Source: an uncultured Lachnospiraceae bacterium
GTDB lineage: Bacteria > Bacillota > Clostridia > Lachnospirales > Lachnospiraceae
Assembly (NCBI GenBank): GCA_910579285.1
Contig: CAJTTT010000007.1
Span: forward strand, 1 to 64,000
DNA: 64,000 nt
Direction of reading: 5' to 3'
Below are positions 17,415 through 25,469 of the stretch, one piece after another. A model generated the notes under the pieces. It was not told the DNA's origin and did not search any database. It saw only the letters and a program-made list of their open reading frames with translations. The position numbers and the translations under genes were made by a program. How positions within the stretch are numbered: the first letter of the stretch is position 1; the number at the start of each line of letters is the position of its first letter.

Positions 17415-18101
17415 TTAGTCAAATCGAAACATTTTTATAAACCTGTCAGTATTCAGCCTGTATTTAGGCGTATCTGCCACTATATAAACGGCATCATTTT
17501 CCGTGCTTTTGGTTACCACCGCTCCGGCTCCGATAAAATTTTTAGAACCAATGCTGATATTGTGTCCAATCGTACTGTTGATGCCCAAGAAACAGTTGTC
17601 CCCGATTCTGGAATTTCCTCCAATTACTGTACCCGATGTAATCCAGACATGACTGCCGATCTCAGTGTGGTGAGAAACGGTCGCTCCACTATAGATGCAG
17701 ACATTATCACCCACTTTTGCAAAAGGCCCTACACTGACATTGTTTAAAATGATGGTGTTTTCCCCGACAACGGCATTGCCCGGCACATCCGCACCCGAAT
17801 GAACAAAACTGGCAAGCTGGTATCCTTTTGCCTTCGCTTCCCCGCACTTCCGGGCCCGCACTTCGTTCATCCCGTGATATCCCATTGCAACGATCATCTT
17901 ATACTTTTGCGGACTAAAATTTTCTTCTACCGTTTCAAAGTCTACAACCGGCAGTCCAAATTTTCCCCCCTCTGTCAGATAGGTGCCGTCCACGGTAAAT
18001 CCTACCGGGTTCCACCTGCTTTCCGGGTCATCTAAGATACAACTGTATACAATCTCAGCCACTTTACTTGTTCCAAAAATTACAATGTCTTCTTTATGCA
18101 T
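17415..18101 (-). CDS. PglD/NeuD-type sugar O/N-acyltransferase (left-handed beta-helix)
   Basis: 228 aa. Residues 1-85 are the PglD N-terminal Rossmann-like domain (IVIFGTSKVAEIVYSCIL, VGFTVDGTYL). The rest is a hexapeptide-repeat left-handed beta helix: VVGENTIILNNVSVGPFAKVGDN, HTEIGSHVWITSGTVIGGNS, TIGHNISIGSKNFIGAGAVV (each quoted in part: VGENTIILNN, IGSHVWITSG, IGSKNFIGAGAVV), with the catalytic His likely in VSHHTEIG. Predicted to acylate an amino or hydroxyl sugar group using an acyl-CoA or acyl-ACP. It overlaps the WbqC gene by 8 bp. Confidence 0.88.
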   Translation of the reverse strand: MHKEDIVIFGTSKVAEIVYSCILDDPESRWNPVGFTVDGTYLTEGGKFGLPVVDFETVEENFSPQKYKMIVAMGYHGMNEVRARKCGEAKAKGYQLASFVHSGADVPGNAVVGENTIILNNVSVGPFAKVGDNVCIYSGATVSHHTEIGSHVWITSGTVIGGNSRIGDNCFLGINSTIGHNISIGSKNFIGAGAVVTKSTENDAVYIVADTPKYRLNTDRFIKMFRFD

Positions 18102-18801
18102 TTAATTCATACCTTTCCAGGAAACTCTGTATTTCCTTTATACCGTTACACATCAGAATATCAATGACCGACAAATTTCCAACAAAGTCCTGCTGCGCCT
18201 GCTTATAGACAATACAATCGCTCTGCGTATCCAGAAAAAACAACTGCATATGTTCTTTTTCAAATGCATCTGCGTGATACAGCTTTCTCCCACCGCAGGG
18301 ATTAATATAGGTATCTGCACCGAGCCTTTTACATATTTCAATAATCCGTTCTTCCCCTTTGAGCCCCGGATCCTTCTCGATCCCGGAAGAAAGCAGGATT
18401 TCCGTTTGTATATTCAGATACTGCATGATCTTTTCCAGGCTGTATCTGATAAACGCCGTCAAATCTGATTCCGGGTTGTTGACAATATCCTCTATCAGCG
18501 GCATAACGCTTTCATAGTACGGCGCTTTCTTGTAGGCACCGGCAATTGTAAGCAAAAAGTTCTGCTTTGCTTCCGAAGTAAAATTCAGCTTCGTTTCCAT
18601 GATCCGCTTATTCTGTGAAGCCTTCTCAATCGGAATCGTAAAGCGGTAAGGCTTTCCGTTTAACAAAATACTGTTCCGATTTATGTACCCCCGCATGATG
18701 TAATTGACATCATCCAGAATTACAAACTTATCCACTGCATTAATCAACTGCCAATATCCTATGTAAGGCATAAAATATGGCTGCATAATTCCTATTTTCA
18801 T
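18094..18801 (-). CDS. WbqC-like family protein
   Basis: 235 aa. Strong match to the WbqC-like family by MKIGIMQPYFMPYIGYWQLI, FVILDDVNYIMRGYINRN and the later NPCGGRKLY. Family members are common in O-antigen and modified-sugar loci, often next to DegT aminotransferases, as here; their reaction is not well established. The start overlaps the aminotransferase stop as ATGA. Confidence 0.88.
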   Translation of the reverse strand: MKIGIMQPYFMPYIGYWQLINAVDKFVILDDVNYIMRGYINRNSILLNGKPYRFTIPIEKASQNKRIMETKLNFTSEAKQNFLLTIAGAYKKAPYYESVMPLIEDIVNNPESDLTAFIRYSLEKIMQYLNIQTEILLSSGIEKDPGLKGEERIIEICKRLGADTYINPCGGRKLYHADAFEKEHMQLFFLDTQSDCIVYKQAQQDFVGNLSVIDILMCNGIKEIQSFLERYELNA

Positions 18802-19919
18802 TTTTTTCTGCGACCTATATCTTTCAAGAGACCAACGATTCTTTCCGCCTGATCCAGCCCCAGCTCCTCATACATAGGAATAATCAGAACCTGTTTTGAC
18901 AGCTTTCTCGCATTTGCAATGTCCGCATTCCTGTACTTGTTCTTAAAGCATGCCTGATCTGCCGTCAAAGGATAGAAATATTTTCTTGCGAAAACATTGT
19001 TTTCCCTCAGTCTTTCAAACGCTTCGTCCCTGCTGCTTTCATAGCTGTCTTCGATCAAAATGGGGAAATAGGCATAATTTTTAGTGGCATCCCTGTTTTC
19101 ACTCAGCAATGAAATCCCTTTCATTTCCGAAATTTCTTTCCTGTAAAAATCATAGATTTCTTTTCTCCTGGCGAGAGCAGCACCCAGATGTTTCAAATTG
19201 CACAGTCCCATAATTGCCGAGAACTCGTTCATCTTCGCGTTGGCGCCCACTTCCGTCACCAGCTCTTCTCCATGAATCCCGAAATTCTTCAGATTGTAAA
19301 GCTTTTCATAAATTTTATGATCCGAAAACGTGACCGCGCCGCCTTCAATGGTGTTAAACATTTTTGTAGCGTGGAAACTGAACGCCGATGCATCCCCGAA
19401 ACCGCCAATGCCTTTCCCCTTATATTTCACGCCAAATGCATGGGCGGCATCATAAATCACTTTCAGATTGTATTTATCCGCAATCTCCTGTATTCTTTCT
19501 ATGTTACAAATGTTTCCATACACATGAACCGGTATAATGGCCACGGTATGTTCTGTTATCAAATCCTCTATCTTCTCCTCGTCAATCGTGCCGTCACTCG
19601 GTTTTATGTCACAGAACACTGGCTTTAAGCGGTTCCTGACTATCGCATGTGTCGAAGAAATAAAGGTAAAGGGTGTTGTGATCACCTCTGCATCCTGTGG
19701 AAAGCCAAAAGACTGTATTGCCAGTTCCAGCGCCATATGGCCATTCACCATCAGCGAAAGCTCCGAAACATCCAAATATCTTTTCAATTCCTCTTCCAGC
19801 TGCCAGTGGTACGTCCCCATATTAGTCAGCCAATGGGTTTCCCACAGTGGTTTGATCGCTTCTATATATTCTTCATATGGCGGCATGGAAGACCGCGTCA
19901 CCAGTATTTTTTCATCCAT
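18798..19919 (-). CDS. DegT/DnrJ/EryC1/StrS sugar aminotransferase
   Basis: 373 aa. PLP-dependent sugar aminotransferase: VNGHMALELAIQSFG, TPFTFISSTHAI, VYGNICNIERI, YDAAHAFGVKYKG (PLP-binding Asp) and SFHATKMFNTIEGG with the Schiff-base lysine. It would aminate a nucleotide-linked keto sugar, the precursor for the formyl-, acetyl- and acyl-transferases in this operon. The long open frame starts 35 codons earlier, but that part overlaps the upstream gene; the ATG at 19919 with GAGG nine bases ahead gives the expected family start. Confidence 0.9.
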   Translation of the reverse strand: MDEKILVTRSSMPPYEEYIEAIKPLWETHWLTNMGTYHWQLEEELKRYLDVSELSLMVNGHMALELAIQSFGFPQDAEVITTPFTFISSTHAIVRNRLKPVFCDIKPSDGTIDEEKIEDLITEHTVAIIPVHVYGNICNIERIQEIADKYNLKVIYDAAHAFGVKYKGKGIGGFGDASAFSFHATKMFNTIEGGAVTFSDHKIYEKLYNLKNFGIHGEELVTEVGANAKMNEFSAIMGLCNLKHLGAALARRKEIYDFYRKEISEMKGISLLSENRDATKNYAYFPILIEDSYESSRDEAFERLRENNVFARKYFYPLTADQACFKNKYRNADIANARKLSKQVLIIPMYEELGLDQAERIVGLLKDIGRRKK

Positions 19920-19929
19920 CCGTATAACC

Positions 19930-21297
19930 TCAGTTATGCAAAATTTCCACATCCTGCAGTAAAACCGGCTTCCCGGTCTCCTGATACAACTGCACCACGC
20001 TGCTCCCATCCCCGTAATACACATCCGACACAGCTACCGCCCGGTCCAGATCCGCAGAATCATCATAAATTCCCCATCCCTCTTCTATATACCTGTCCCG
20101 GATTTCCCGATAGGCTTCCCAGAGCTGCGGTCTCATGGACTCAATCGTTGCCTGAATCAGTGGATGCGGCCTCCACAGAAGCGCCACCTCTTCCCTGTTT
20201 TCCAGAACCGTTTCAAACACCGACTCCATCTTTCGGATCAGTTTTTCCTCGTGTCGCAGAAGCGCATTCACGCTGATATTGTAGAAGATGACTTTCTTCC
20301 ATCCTCCATCCGGCTTTTCGATCACTTTCAGCCACTCTGCCGGAATTTCTACCTCTTCCTTCTTTGTGTTTAATACCTTGTCGAACTTCGGGGAACCAAT
20401 TCCCAGAAATTTCTTTTCCAGAAATGCTCTGTCCACATGCTCCCCGGTCAACCCAAGCTCTTTTGCGGCCTTACTGTATTCATTGATATAAATCCGCCGC
20501 ATGTCTTCCGACTGGACGATGACCTTGTGGGCATAAATTGTCCCTGGCGTAAAGCAAAAATGTTTCATGCTATCAATCGCCTTTTGATTATCGGGGGAAA
20601 TCTCTCCCAAAACGAAATAGGGAATATACACCAGTTTATCCGTATAATTCTTCAAATTCTTACAGTAAAAGTAAGGATGTACACTGGTTACATGATTGTG
20701 TTCATCATATGGGTTGTGGACATAAATGGCATCCGGCCTGCGCGCCGCCAGATCGTACTCGTCATAACGGGTGATGGGCACATATGCCGGATACTGGGCG
20801 CCTTCGTAATGTTCCTCCCGAAAGCTGCCGTCCGGGTTCTTGTCAAAATAAGGAATGGGAATCACATAGGCGTCACAATTCGGATCTTCATCCGCCGCCT
20901 TCCACACACTCTCCAGGGAATCCCACATAGATGCTTTATATGGAAGAAATACAACCTCCTTTTTGTCATCAGGCAGATCGTATTTCACACCGTTGCGAAG
21001 GGCTGTCAATTGTTTTTGAATTTTTTTCGAATATTTCCTTCGCAGGTTTTCATCAGACAGATTTACACTCATCTGATAGATGTTTTCACAGTAGTCCTCA
21101 AGCGTGTGCACAAGAGGCGCAAACTTTTCCTCAAGCGTGTCAATATAAGTGCCAAGAGCAATCGCTGATTCCTGGCACTGTACAAGAGCCGCGGCGGCTC
21201 CCTGTTGATTGGAAGCGGCGGTTCTTACGATAGCATCATTGGCTTTCAGCAGCGTATCTACTGTCTGCAGCATATCTTTCTTTTTATATTTCTCCAC
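19930..21297 (-). CDS. CDP-glycerol glycerophosphotransferase-like protein (first gene of operon)
   Basis: About 455 aa. The C-terminal half reads as a GT-B protein of the TagB/TagF-type group: GWKKVIFYNISVNALL, VALLWRPHPLIQATI (phosphate-binding RPHP), and SDVYYGDGSSVVQLYQETGKP. The N-terminal 110 residues are helical (CQESAIALGTYIDTLEEKF, LEDYCENIYQ), usual in Clostridial members. It may transfer a glycerol-phosphate or related unit. The start is uncertain: GTG at 21297 has AGAGGG upstream; an ATG at 21336 lacks a ribosome site and an ATG at 21273 is also possible. Confidence 0.8.
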   Translation of the reverse strand: MEKYKKKDMLQTVDTLLKANDAIVRTAASNQQGAAAALVQCQESAIALGTYIDTLEEKFAPLVHTLEDYCENIYQMSVNLSDENLRRKYSKKIQKQLTALRNGVKYDLPDDKKEVVFLPYKASMWDSLESVWKAADEDPNCDAYVIPIPYFDKNPDGSFREEHYEGAQYPAYVPITRYDEYDLAARRPDAIYVHNPYDEHNHVTSVHPYFYCKNLKNYTDKLVYIPYFVLGEISPDNQKAIDSMKHFCFTPGTIYAHKVIVQSEDMRRIYINEYSKAAKELGLTGEHVDRAFLEKKFLGIGSPKFDKVLNTKKEEVEIPAEWLKVIEKPDGGWKKVIFYNISVNALLRHEEKLIRKMESVFETVLENREEVALLWRPHPLIQATIESMRPQLWEAYREIRDRYIEEGWGIYDDSADLDRAVAVSDVYYGDGSSVVQLYQETGKPVLLQDVEILHN

Positions 21298-21636
21298 CGT
21301 CTCAATCCCTCTTTGTTTCCGCTGTGCCGGTTTCATTCCGGCATCTATGCAGACTTAATTCATACATATAAATAAGGCATATTGGTCACCTGTTCAGGTG
21401 ATGCGGAAATTCCGCTTCGCTCCCGGTACCTCTTCCTCTCAGAAGTTCCCAAGGGTCATGGCATACCCAATACCCGGCTTAAGCCGGCTTCTAATGCCGT
21501 CCGGCATTGCGTTCCGCATACCCCCGCGAATCCGCTGCGCCGTTTTTAATCAAAAGAAATTTCCCACAGTCCTACTTCCAGTAACTGGTTTTGGTAAAAT
21601 GTTCCTAAAAAGGACATTCATCTGTGAAATTTTTCA
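21298..21636 (-). ncRNA. Structured intergenic region, candidate guide RNA of the TnpB-like gene
   Basis: Gene-free stretch between the TnpB-like gene and the glycan operon. On the minus strand it contains four compact hairpins within 125 bp: 21493-21508 (AATGCCG arms), 21474-21487 (CCGGCTTAAGCCGG, a perfect palindrome), 21403-21415 (GCGGAA arms) and 21386-21401 (TCACCTG arms). TnpB guide RNAs are known to be encoded from the 3' end of tnpB to the element end, so position and folding fit an omega-RNA-like scaffold, with the guide starting near 21385. No clear sigma-A promoter was found here for the operon. Confidence 0.45.
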
Positions 21637-22941
21637 TTATGAACCTGATCGTCCCCGTTTTAGAACGTTTTTCGCTGCATTTTCCCGTTCGGGCAGTTTG
21701 GCTCCACAGGTATTACAGGCAAAAATTCCTTCCGCCTTTTTCCCAATCGCACCGCACTGACTGCATTCGTTACTGATGTCCTTTCCGAACACCTCTATCA
21801 ATTCAACAGACTGTTCCCTGCATTTCTGGGTCAGTCTGTCTCTCACATACCCTTTCTGCCACATATTGACAGAGCTGTTAATCCGCTTATTGACACCAGC
21901 CTTAGAACTCTGCGGCAGTTTGGGAAGGTAGATTACCGCCGGTTTTTCTGTTCGCAGCATCCTGTTGATCTCCGCATTTATGTATGTGTGCAATGCCGCT
22001 TCCAACCGATCTCTCCCTGCCATATATTTTTTTCTGCCGGGATTGTTGTCTTTGTTTTTCCGATAGCGGCTATTTCCCTTCCTGACATAATCCGCAAGGG
22101 CAAACTGATGTTCACTGTATCTTTCCCCATAGACCGCTCCCTCGTCTGTCACAAACATGGTGCGGATTCCCATCGCCAAACCGACTTCTTTCTGGTAATC
22201 TGTGTTCTCTCTGACCCTTGTCTCCACAGGAACATGGATGACTACATTTCCCTCTTCGGGAAACAGGCGGATATAAAGCTGCCTGGTATAGCTGTTGTTG
22301 TCTGTAAGAGGAATAAAAATCCGTTTCCTTTTCTCCTTGGCCGCAAGATAAATCCCATGATTTTCATAGCGGTAAGCCCGCTCCGCCACGGCAAATCCAT
22401 CGGCCGCATCCGTGTGCAGCTTTCTCAGGTGTCTGCGCACCTGTCTGCACAGATACTGGTTCAGGCGCTTTTCATCCACTTCTGCCCTGACCTCTTCAAA
22501 TGATTTCTGCCAGTCTTTAGACAAATCCATCTGCAGTCCCAGAAGAATACACTCAAAACAATGGCTCTGCTTCATAACGAACCGCAGATAATGTCTGTCC
22601 TCCGGCATCAGATTCTCATTTTCCCGAATACACTTTTCGATTCTTGACTTGGTCTGTGTCCACTGGTTTTTGATGTCACCCAGCGCATCAAATATAGCAA
22701 GGTAGAAATATACCGAAGGTAAGCCGAGGCTCGCCCGAAGTCCGCTTGCGGTCATTTCATTCTGCACTGTGTACCCGGGATATATTTTAGGCAGGCTTTT
22801 AATACCGCCATAACGCTGATACACATAGTTTTTTACCGCCCTGTAATCTCTCGCAATCTCCTGCAGTCTTCTCATGTCTGACTCGGAAAGAGGTTCGCTA
22901 TTATATTGGCGGACGGTCTTGCATATGGTTCCTGGCGGCAT
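21637..22941 (-). CDS. TnpB-like protein with substituted RuvC catalytic residues
   Basis: 434 aa, typical length of IS200/IS605-family TnpB (OrfB). The C-terminal zinc ribbon is intact (C393, C396, C409, C412: CSQCG and CNTCG) followed by ENAAKNVL. All three RuvC acidic positions appear replaced: KEVGLAMGIR has Ala256 where GxDxG is expected, VIYLPKL has Pro340 in place of the Glu, and LPERENAAKN has Arg at the usual Asp. No TnpA partner is present. This suits a nuclease-dead, RNA-guided DNA-binding protein (TldR-like) better than an active nuclease. A GGGGAG ribosome site lies five bases before the ATG. Confidence 0.8.
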   Translation of the reverse strand: MPPGTICKTVRQYNSEPLSESDMRRLQEIARDYRAVKNYVYQRYGGIKSLPKIYPGYTVQNEMTASGLRASLGLPSVYFYLAIFDALGDIKNQWTQTKSRIEKCIRENENLMPEDRHYLRFVMKQSHCFECILLGLQMDLSKDWQKSFEEVRAEVDEKRLNQYLCRQVRRHLRKLHTDAADGFAVAERAYRYENHGIYLAAKEKRKRIFIPLTDNNSYTRQLYIRLFPEEGNVVIHVPVETRVRENTDYQKEVGLAMGIRTMFVTDEGAVYGERYSEHQFALADYVRKGNSRYRKNKDNNPGRKKYMAGRDRLEAALHTYINAEINRMLRTEKPAVIYLPKLPQSSKAGVNKRINSSVNMWQKGYVRDRLTQKCREQSVELIEVFGKDISNECSQCGAIGKKAEGIFACNTCGAKLPERENAAKNVLKRGRSGS

Positions 22942-22967
22942 TTGACTCCCCGGCTTCTCGGATATTT

Positions 22968-22996
22968 ATTCGCAGAATTGGATATTCTGCGAATTT
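22968..22996 (+). repeat. Left inverted repeat / recombinase core-like site
   Basis: 29 bp that recur exactly, in inverse orientation, at 25243-25271. The first 27 bp have 10-bp dyad arms ATTCGCAGAA and TTCTGCGAAT around a 7-bp asymmetric spacer TTGGATA, the layout of a tyrosine-recombinase core site. It lies 27 bp upstream of the TnpB-like start. Confidence 0.9.
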
Positions 22997-23051
22997 GAAT
23001 GGATTCTGTTTACTTGCATAATGACTGCCTGCAAGGTATGTATCGTCATAA

Positions 23052-23080
23052 ATTATACTTTAGATAAGGTGGTTTGTCAA
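23052..23080 (-). promoter_or_regulatory. Perfect consensus sigma-A promoter, pointing out of the cassette
   Basis: On the minus strand TTGACA (23075-23080), 17-bp spacer, TATAAT (23052-23057): consensus at both hexamers and spacing. Transcription would start near 23045, pass through the left inverted repeat and enter the TnpB-like gene, possibly continuing to the glycan operon. Confidence 0.8.
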
Positions 23081-23103
23081 TTTTGCCACAAAAGACAACG
23101 CTG

Positions 23104-23709
23104 TCATCTTTTGACAGCAATCTCCTGATATTTTCTGAATTCTGTAAATTCAAGATACATATCTTCATAAATGCCAACCGAAATCCGTTCAGAGAAAGTA
23201 TGGCATACAGGAGTATCCCATTTGTCCGCTTCATATACCGTAACACTTTCTTTTTTCGGATCGATAATCCAGTACTCCCGCACGCCTGCCTCCTGATAAA
23301 GAACAGGCTTGCGCACATAATCCATCTTTCTGCTGGAAGGCGACACAATTTCGATCACCAGGTCAGGTGCGCCGTGGCAGCCTTTTTCATCCAGACGGTC
23401 CCCATGACAGATCACCGAAATGTCAGGTTCCACATAGTTTCGATCGTCCTTTTTAATGTAAACGCCGAAGGGCGCAGGAAGAAGCTCGCAGTCACCCTTA
23501 TTTTTTTCGATGTATGAACCTATTTGTAAGATAAGCTTTACAAGAATCCGCTGGTGTACTGTCATTGGCGGTGCCATCATAAACATTTCGCCGTCAATCA
23601 GTTCAGCACGTTCTCCATCGGGAAGCGCTTCAATGTCCGCAATGGTATGGCCTTTTCCTCCTTTAATCTCCATAAACAGTTCCTCTTTTCTGATTTTTGC
23701 ATGATCCAT
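23104..23709 (-). CDS. Uma2-family (DUF820) PD-(D/E)XK endonuclease-like protein
   Basis: 201 aa. Matches the Uma2/DUF820 family: AELIDGEMFMMAPP, VEPDISVIC (catalytic Asp), PDLVIEIVSPSSRKMDYVRK (E-x-x-S then Lys) and EAGVREYWIIDP. The family has a restriction-enzyme-like fold but mostly unknown biological roles. AGGAGG precedes the ATG by seven bases. The gene lies inside the inverted-repeat-bounded cassette, opposite in direction to the recombinase. Confidence 0.85.
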   Translation of the reverse strand: MDHAKIRKEELFMEIKGGKGHTIADIEALPDGERAELIDGEMFMMAPPMTVHQRILVKLILQIGSYIEKNKGDCELLPAPFGVYIKKDDRNYVEPDISVICHGDRLDEKGCHGAPDLVIEIVSPSSRKMDYVRKPVLYQEAGVREYWIIDPKKESVTVYEADKWDTPVCHTFSERISVGIYEDMYLEFTEFRKYQEIAVKR

Positions 23710-24073
23710 GACTTGCCCTCCTGTTCTGCAGGAGAGTCAGAGTGTCTCAACATCAATTGTCAGACATTGTTTGGAATCTCCCGCTCTTAAATTGTATTGG
23801 TTGATTTAAAAGCATAGAGATTCTGAAACGTAGATTGGAAACCGATATAGGAACCGATTTGTCTGACTCTGGCGTAAAATAAGATTACACCGAACATTTG
23901 TTGTCGAGAAAATATTATGCTTTGTGAACATTATAAGGAATCGTCTGGCGCGTGTCAAGCACGATAAAACGTTTCTGCTAAACCATATGTAAAATATTGT
24001 CATAATTTGTCACGAAAACTGTCATTAATGGTATATTTGTGGTCAAAAAAGTGGTCAGAAAGGAGAGTTACAT
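23710..24073. other. Divergent intergenic region between Uma2 and recombinase genes
   Basis: 364 bp, AT-rich, no gene seen. The last 75 bp before the recombinase contain five GTCA half-sites in direct order (TGTCA three times, then GGTCA twice), which might bind the recombinase or a regulator. No promoter close to consensus was identified in either direction. AAGGAGAG at about 24059 is the recombinase ribosome site. Confidence 0.5.
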
Positions 24074-25210
24074 ATGCCAAGACGAGGTGACAACATCAGG
24101 AAACGCAAAGATGGAAGATGGGAAGGGCGGTATCAAGTGATATCTGCAAATGGTAAAAAGCGGTATCTGTCTGTTTATGGAAAATCTTACAGGGAAGTAA
24201 AGGAAAAGCTTGCAGCCAAAATGCAATTGTCAGGTGACATGAATTTCCCTGGCGTACCTGCCATAGAAACAGGCGGAGGATTACAGATTTATGATACTGG
24301 TTTTTGTGTGCTTATGGAAGAATGGCTTGAGAAAGTGGCGGAAAGCAGAAAATATTCTACATATGTGAAATACAAAAAGCTTTATACATGTTATATTCAA
24401 AATCTCTTTTTCTCTGATAAGCTTTCCTGGATGTCTAACAGTCACATCCAGATTCGAATGGCCTCGCTGGATGCGTCAGATTCGACCAGACATAGTGTTC
24501 TGGCTTTGATCAGACAGACTTTACGATATGCTGAAAATCAATACGGTTTTCCCATGCCTGTCATCACAGGCTTTTCTCTTCAGAAGAGAATGTCCGCAAT
24601 CGAGGTTATGAACCGCACAGAACAGACCAGATTGATCCAGTTTTTGTACAGCGACATGAACATTTCTAAGGCGGGAATATACCTATGCCTTTTCACCGGC
24701 CTCCGCTTGGGAGAAGTATGCTCCCTAAAATGGGCTGACATAGATCAGGAAAGAGGGCTTCTTCACGTCAGCAGAACCGTACAGAGAATCGAAAGCAGAG
24801 AAGGACCGACAAAAACCATGCTTTTAGAGACATCCCCCAAAAGTGACTTTTCAAAACGGGCGATTCCCATATCAGACACATTGCTCTCCCTTCTCTCGAA
24901 ATTTCGACAGGAGGGGCAGGAATACGTTCTGCAAAATCATAAACCGATGGAACCGCGGACTTATCAGAATCATTTTAAGAAATATCTGGAGAAAATCAAT
25001 GCCCCTGATTATAACTTTCATATTCTTCGGCATACTTTTGCCACAAACTGCATTGACAGCGGAATGGATATCAAGAGCCTCAGTGAGATTCTGGGACATT
25101 CCAATGTGCAGATTACGCTAAACCGATACGTTCATCCAAGCATGGATACCAAGCGAAAATACATCAATGCGCTTTCCGCCGATTATGGTCAGTTGTGTGG
25201 TCAGGCCTAG
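24074..25210 (+). CDS. Tyrosine recombinase (phage-integrase family)
   Basis: 378 aa with the usual three parts: an N-terminal AP2-like arm-binding stretch (RKRKDGRWEGRYQV), a SAM-like core-binding domain (VLMEEWLEK to about residue 175), and the catalytic domain. Catalytic residues are visible: Arg in FTGLRLGEVCSLKW, Lys in TSPKSDFSKR, HILRHTFAT (H-x-x-R), LGHSNVQITLNRY with His and the Tyr nucleophile. It lies just inside the right inverted repeat, so its natural substrate may be the two repeats themselves, giving inversion of the cassette rather than phage integration. No other phage or conjugation genes are adjacent. Confidence 0.92.
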   Translation: MPRRGDNIRKRKDGRWEGRYQVISANGKKRYLSVYGKSYREVKEKLAAKMQLSGDMNFPGVPAIETGGGLQIYDTGFCVLMEEWLEKVAESRKYSTYVKYKKLYTCYIQNLFFSDKLSWMSNSHIQIRMASLDASDSTRHSVLALIRQTLRYAENQYGFPMPVITGFSLQKRMSAIEVMNRTEQTRLIQFLYSDMNISKAGIYLCLFTGLRLGEVCSLKWADIDQERGLLHVSRTVQRIESREGPTKTMLLETSPKSDFSKRAIPISDTLLSLLSKFRQEGQEYVLQNHKPMEPRTYQNHFKKYLEKINAPDYNFHILRHTFATNCIDSGMDIKSLSEILGHSNVQITLNRYVHPSMDTKRKYINALSADYGQLCGQA

Positions 25211-25240
25211 AAAAAAGGTTGACTTTGTCAACAAAACAGC

Positions 25241-25276
25241 AAAAATTCGCAGAATATCCAATTCTGCGAATTTTTT
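25241..25276 (+). terminator. Likely intrinsic terminator of the recombinase gene
   Basis: The right repeat folds as a long stem (AAAAATTCGCAGAAT with its complement) and is followed directly by TTTTTT on the plus strand, a rho-independent terminator shape. The left copy lacks a T run in the leftward direction, so it should not terminate the outward promoter efficiently. Confidence 0.6.
25243..25271 (-). repeat. Right inverted repeat / recombinase core-like site
   Basis: Exact reverse complement of 22968-22996. The 27-bp core here reads 10-bp arm ATTCGCAGAA, spacer TATCCAA, arm TTCTGCGAAT. It starts 32 bp after the recombinase stop. Confidence 0.9.
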
Positions 25277-25372
25277 AATATGAAACTTTTTCTGGAAATA
25301 CCCACCCGGAAAATCTTCCTTAATATAAAAGCGGCCAAAGATATTTAAGGCGCGATTGGCAGTCCGCCGCTC

Positions 25373-25401
25373 TTGACATACAAGTCTGTAATTGTTATAT
25401 A
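25373..25401 (+). promoter_or_regulatory. Sigma-A-type promoter for the rightward glycan genes
   Basis: TTGACA (25373-25378), 17-bp spacer, TATATA (25396-25401), about 70 bp before the first gene. It lies outside the inverted repeats, so these genes would not depend on cassette orientation. Confidence 0.65.
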
Positions 25402-25469
25402 TAGAGCATGGGAAAGTCGAGAGAGGTGTCTGCTGCCCAGAGCATATTGGGAGCGGGAAGGAGCCAAAA

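Noticed and set aside
22968..25271. Inverted repeats as terminal repeats of an insertion sequence
   Set aside because: No DDE transposase lies between them, no target-site duplication is visible outside them, and the dyad-plus-spacer form with a tyrosine recombinase fits inversion better.
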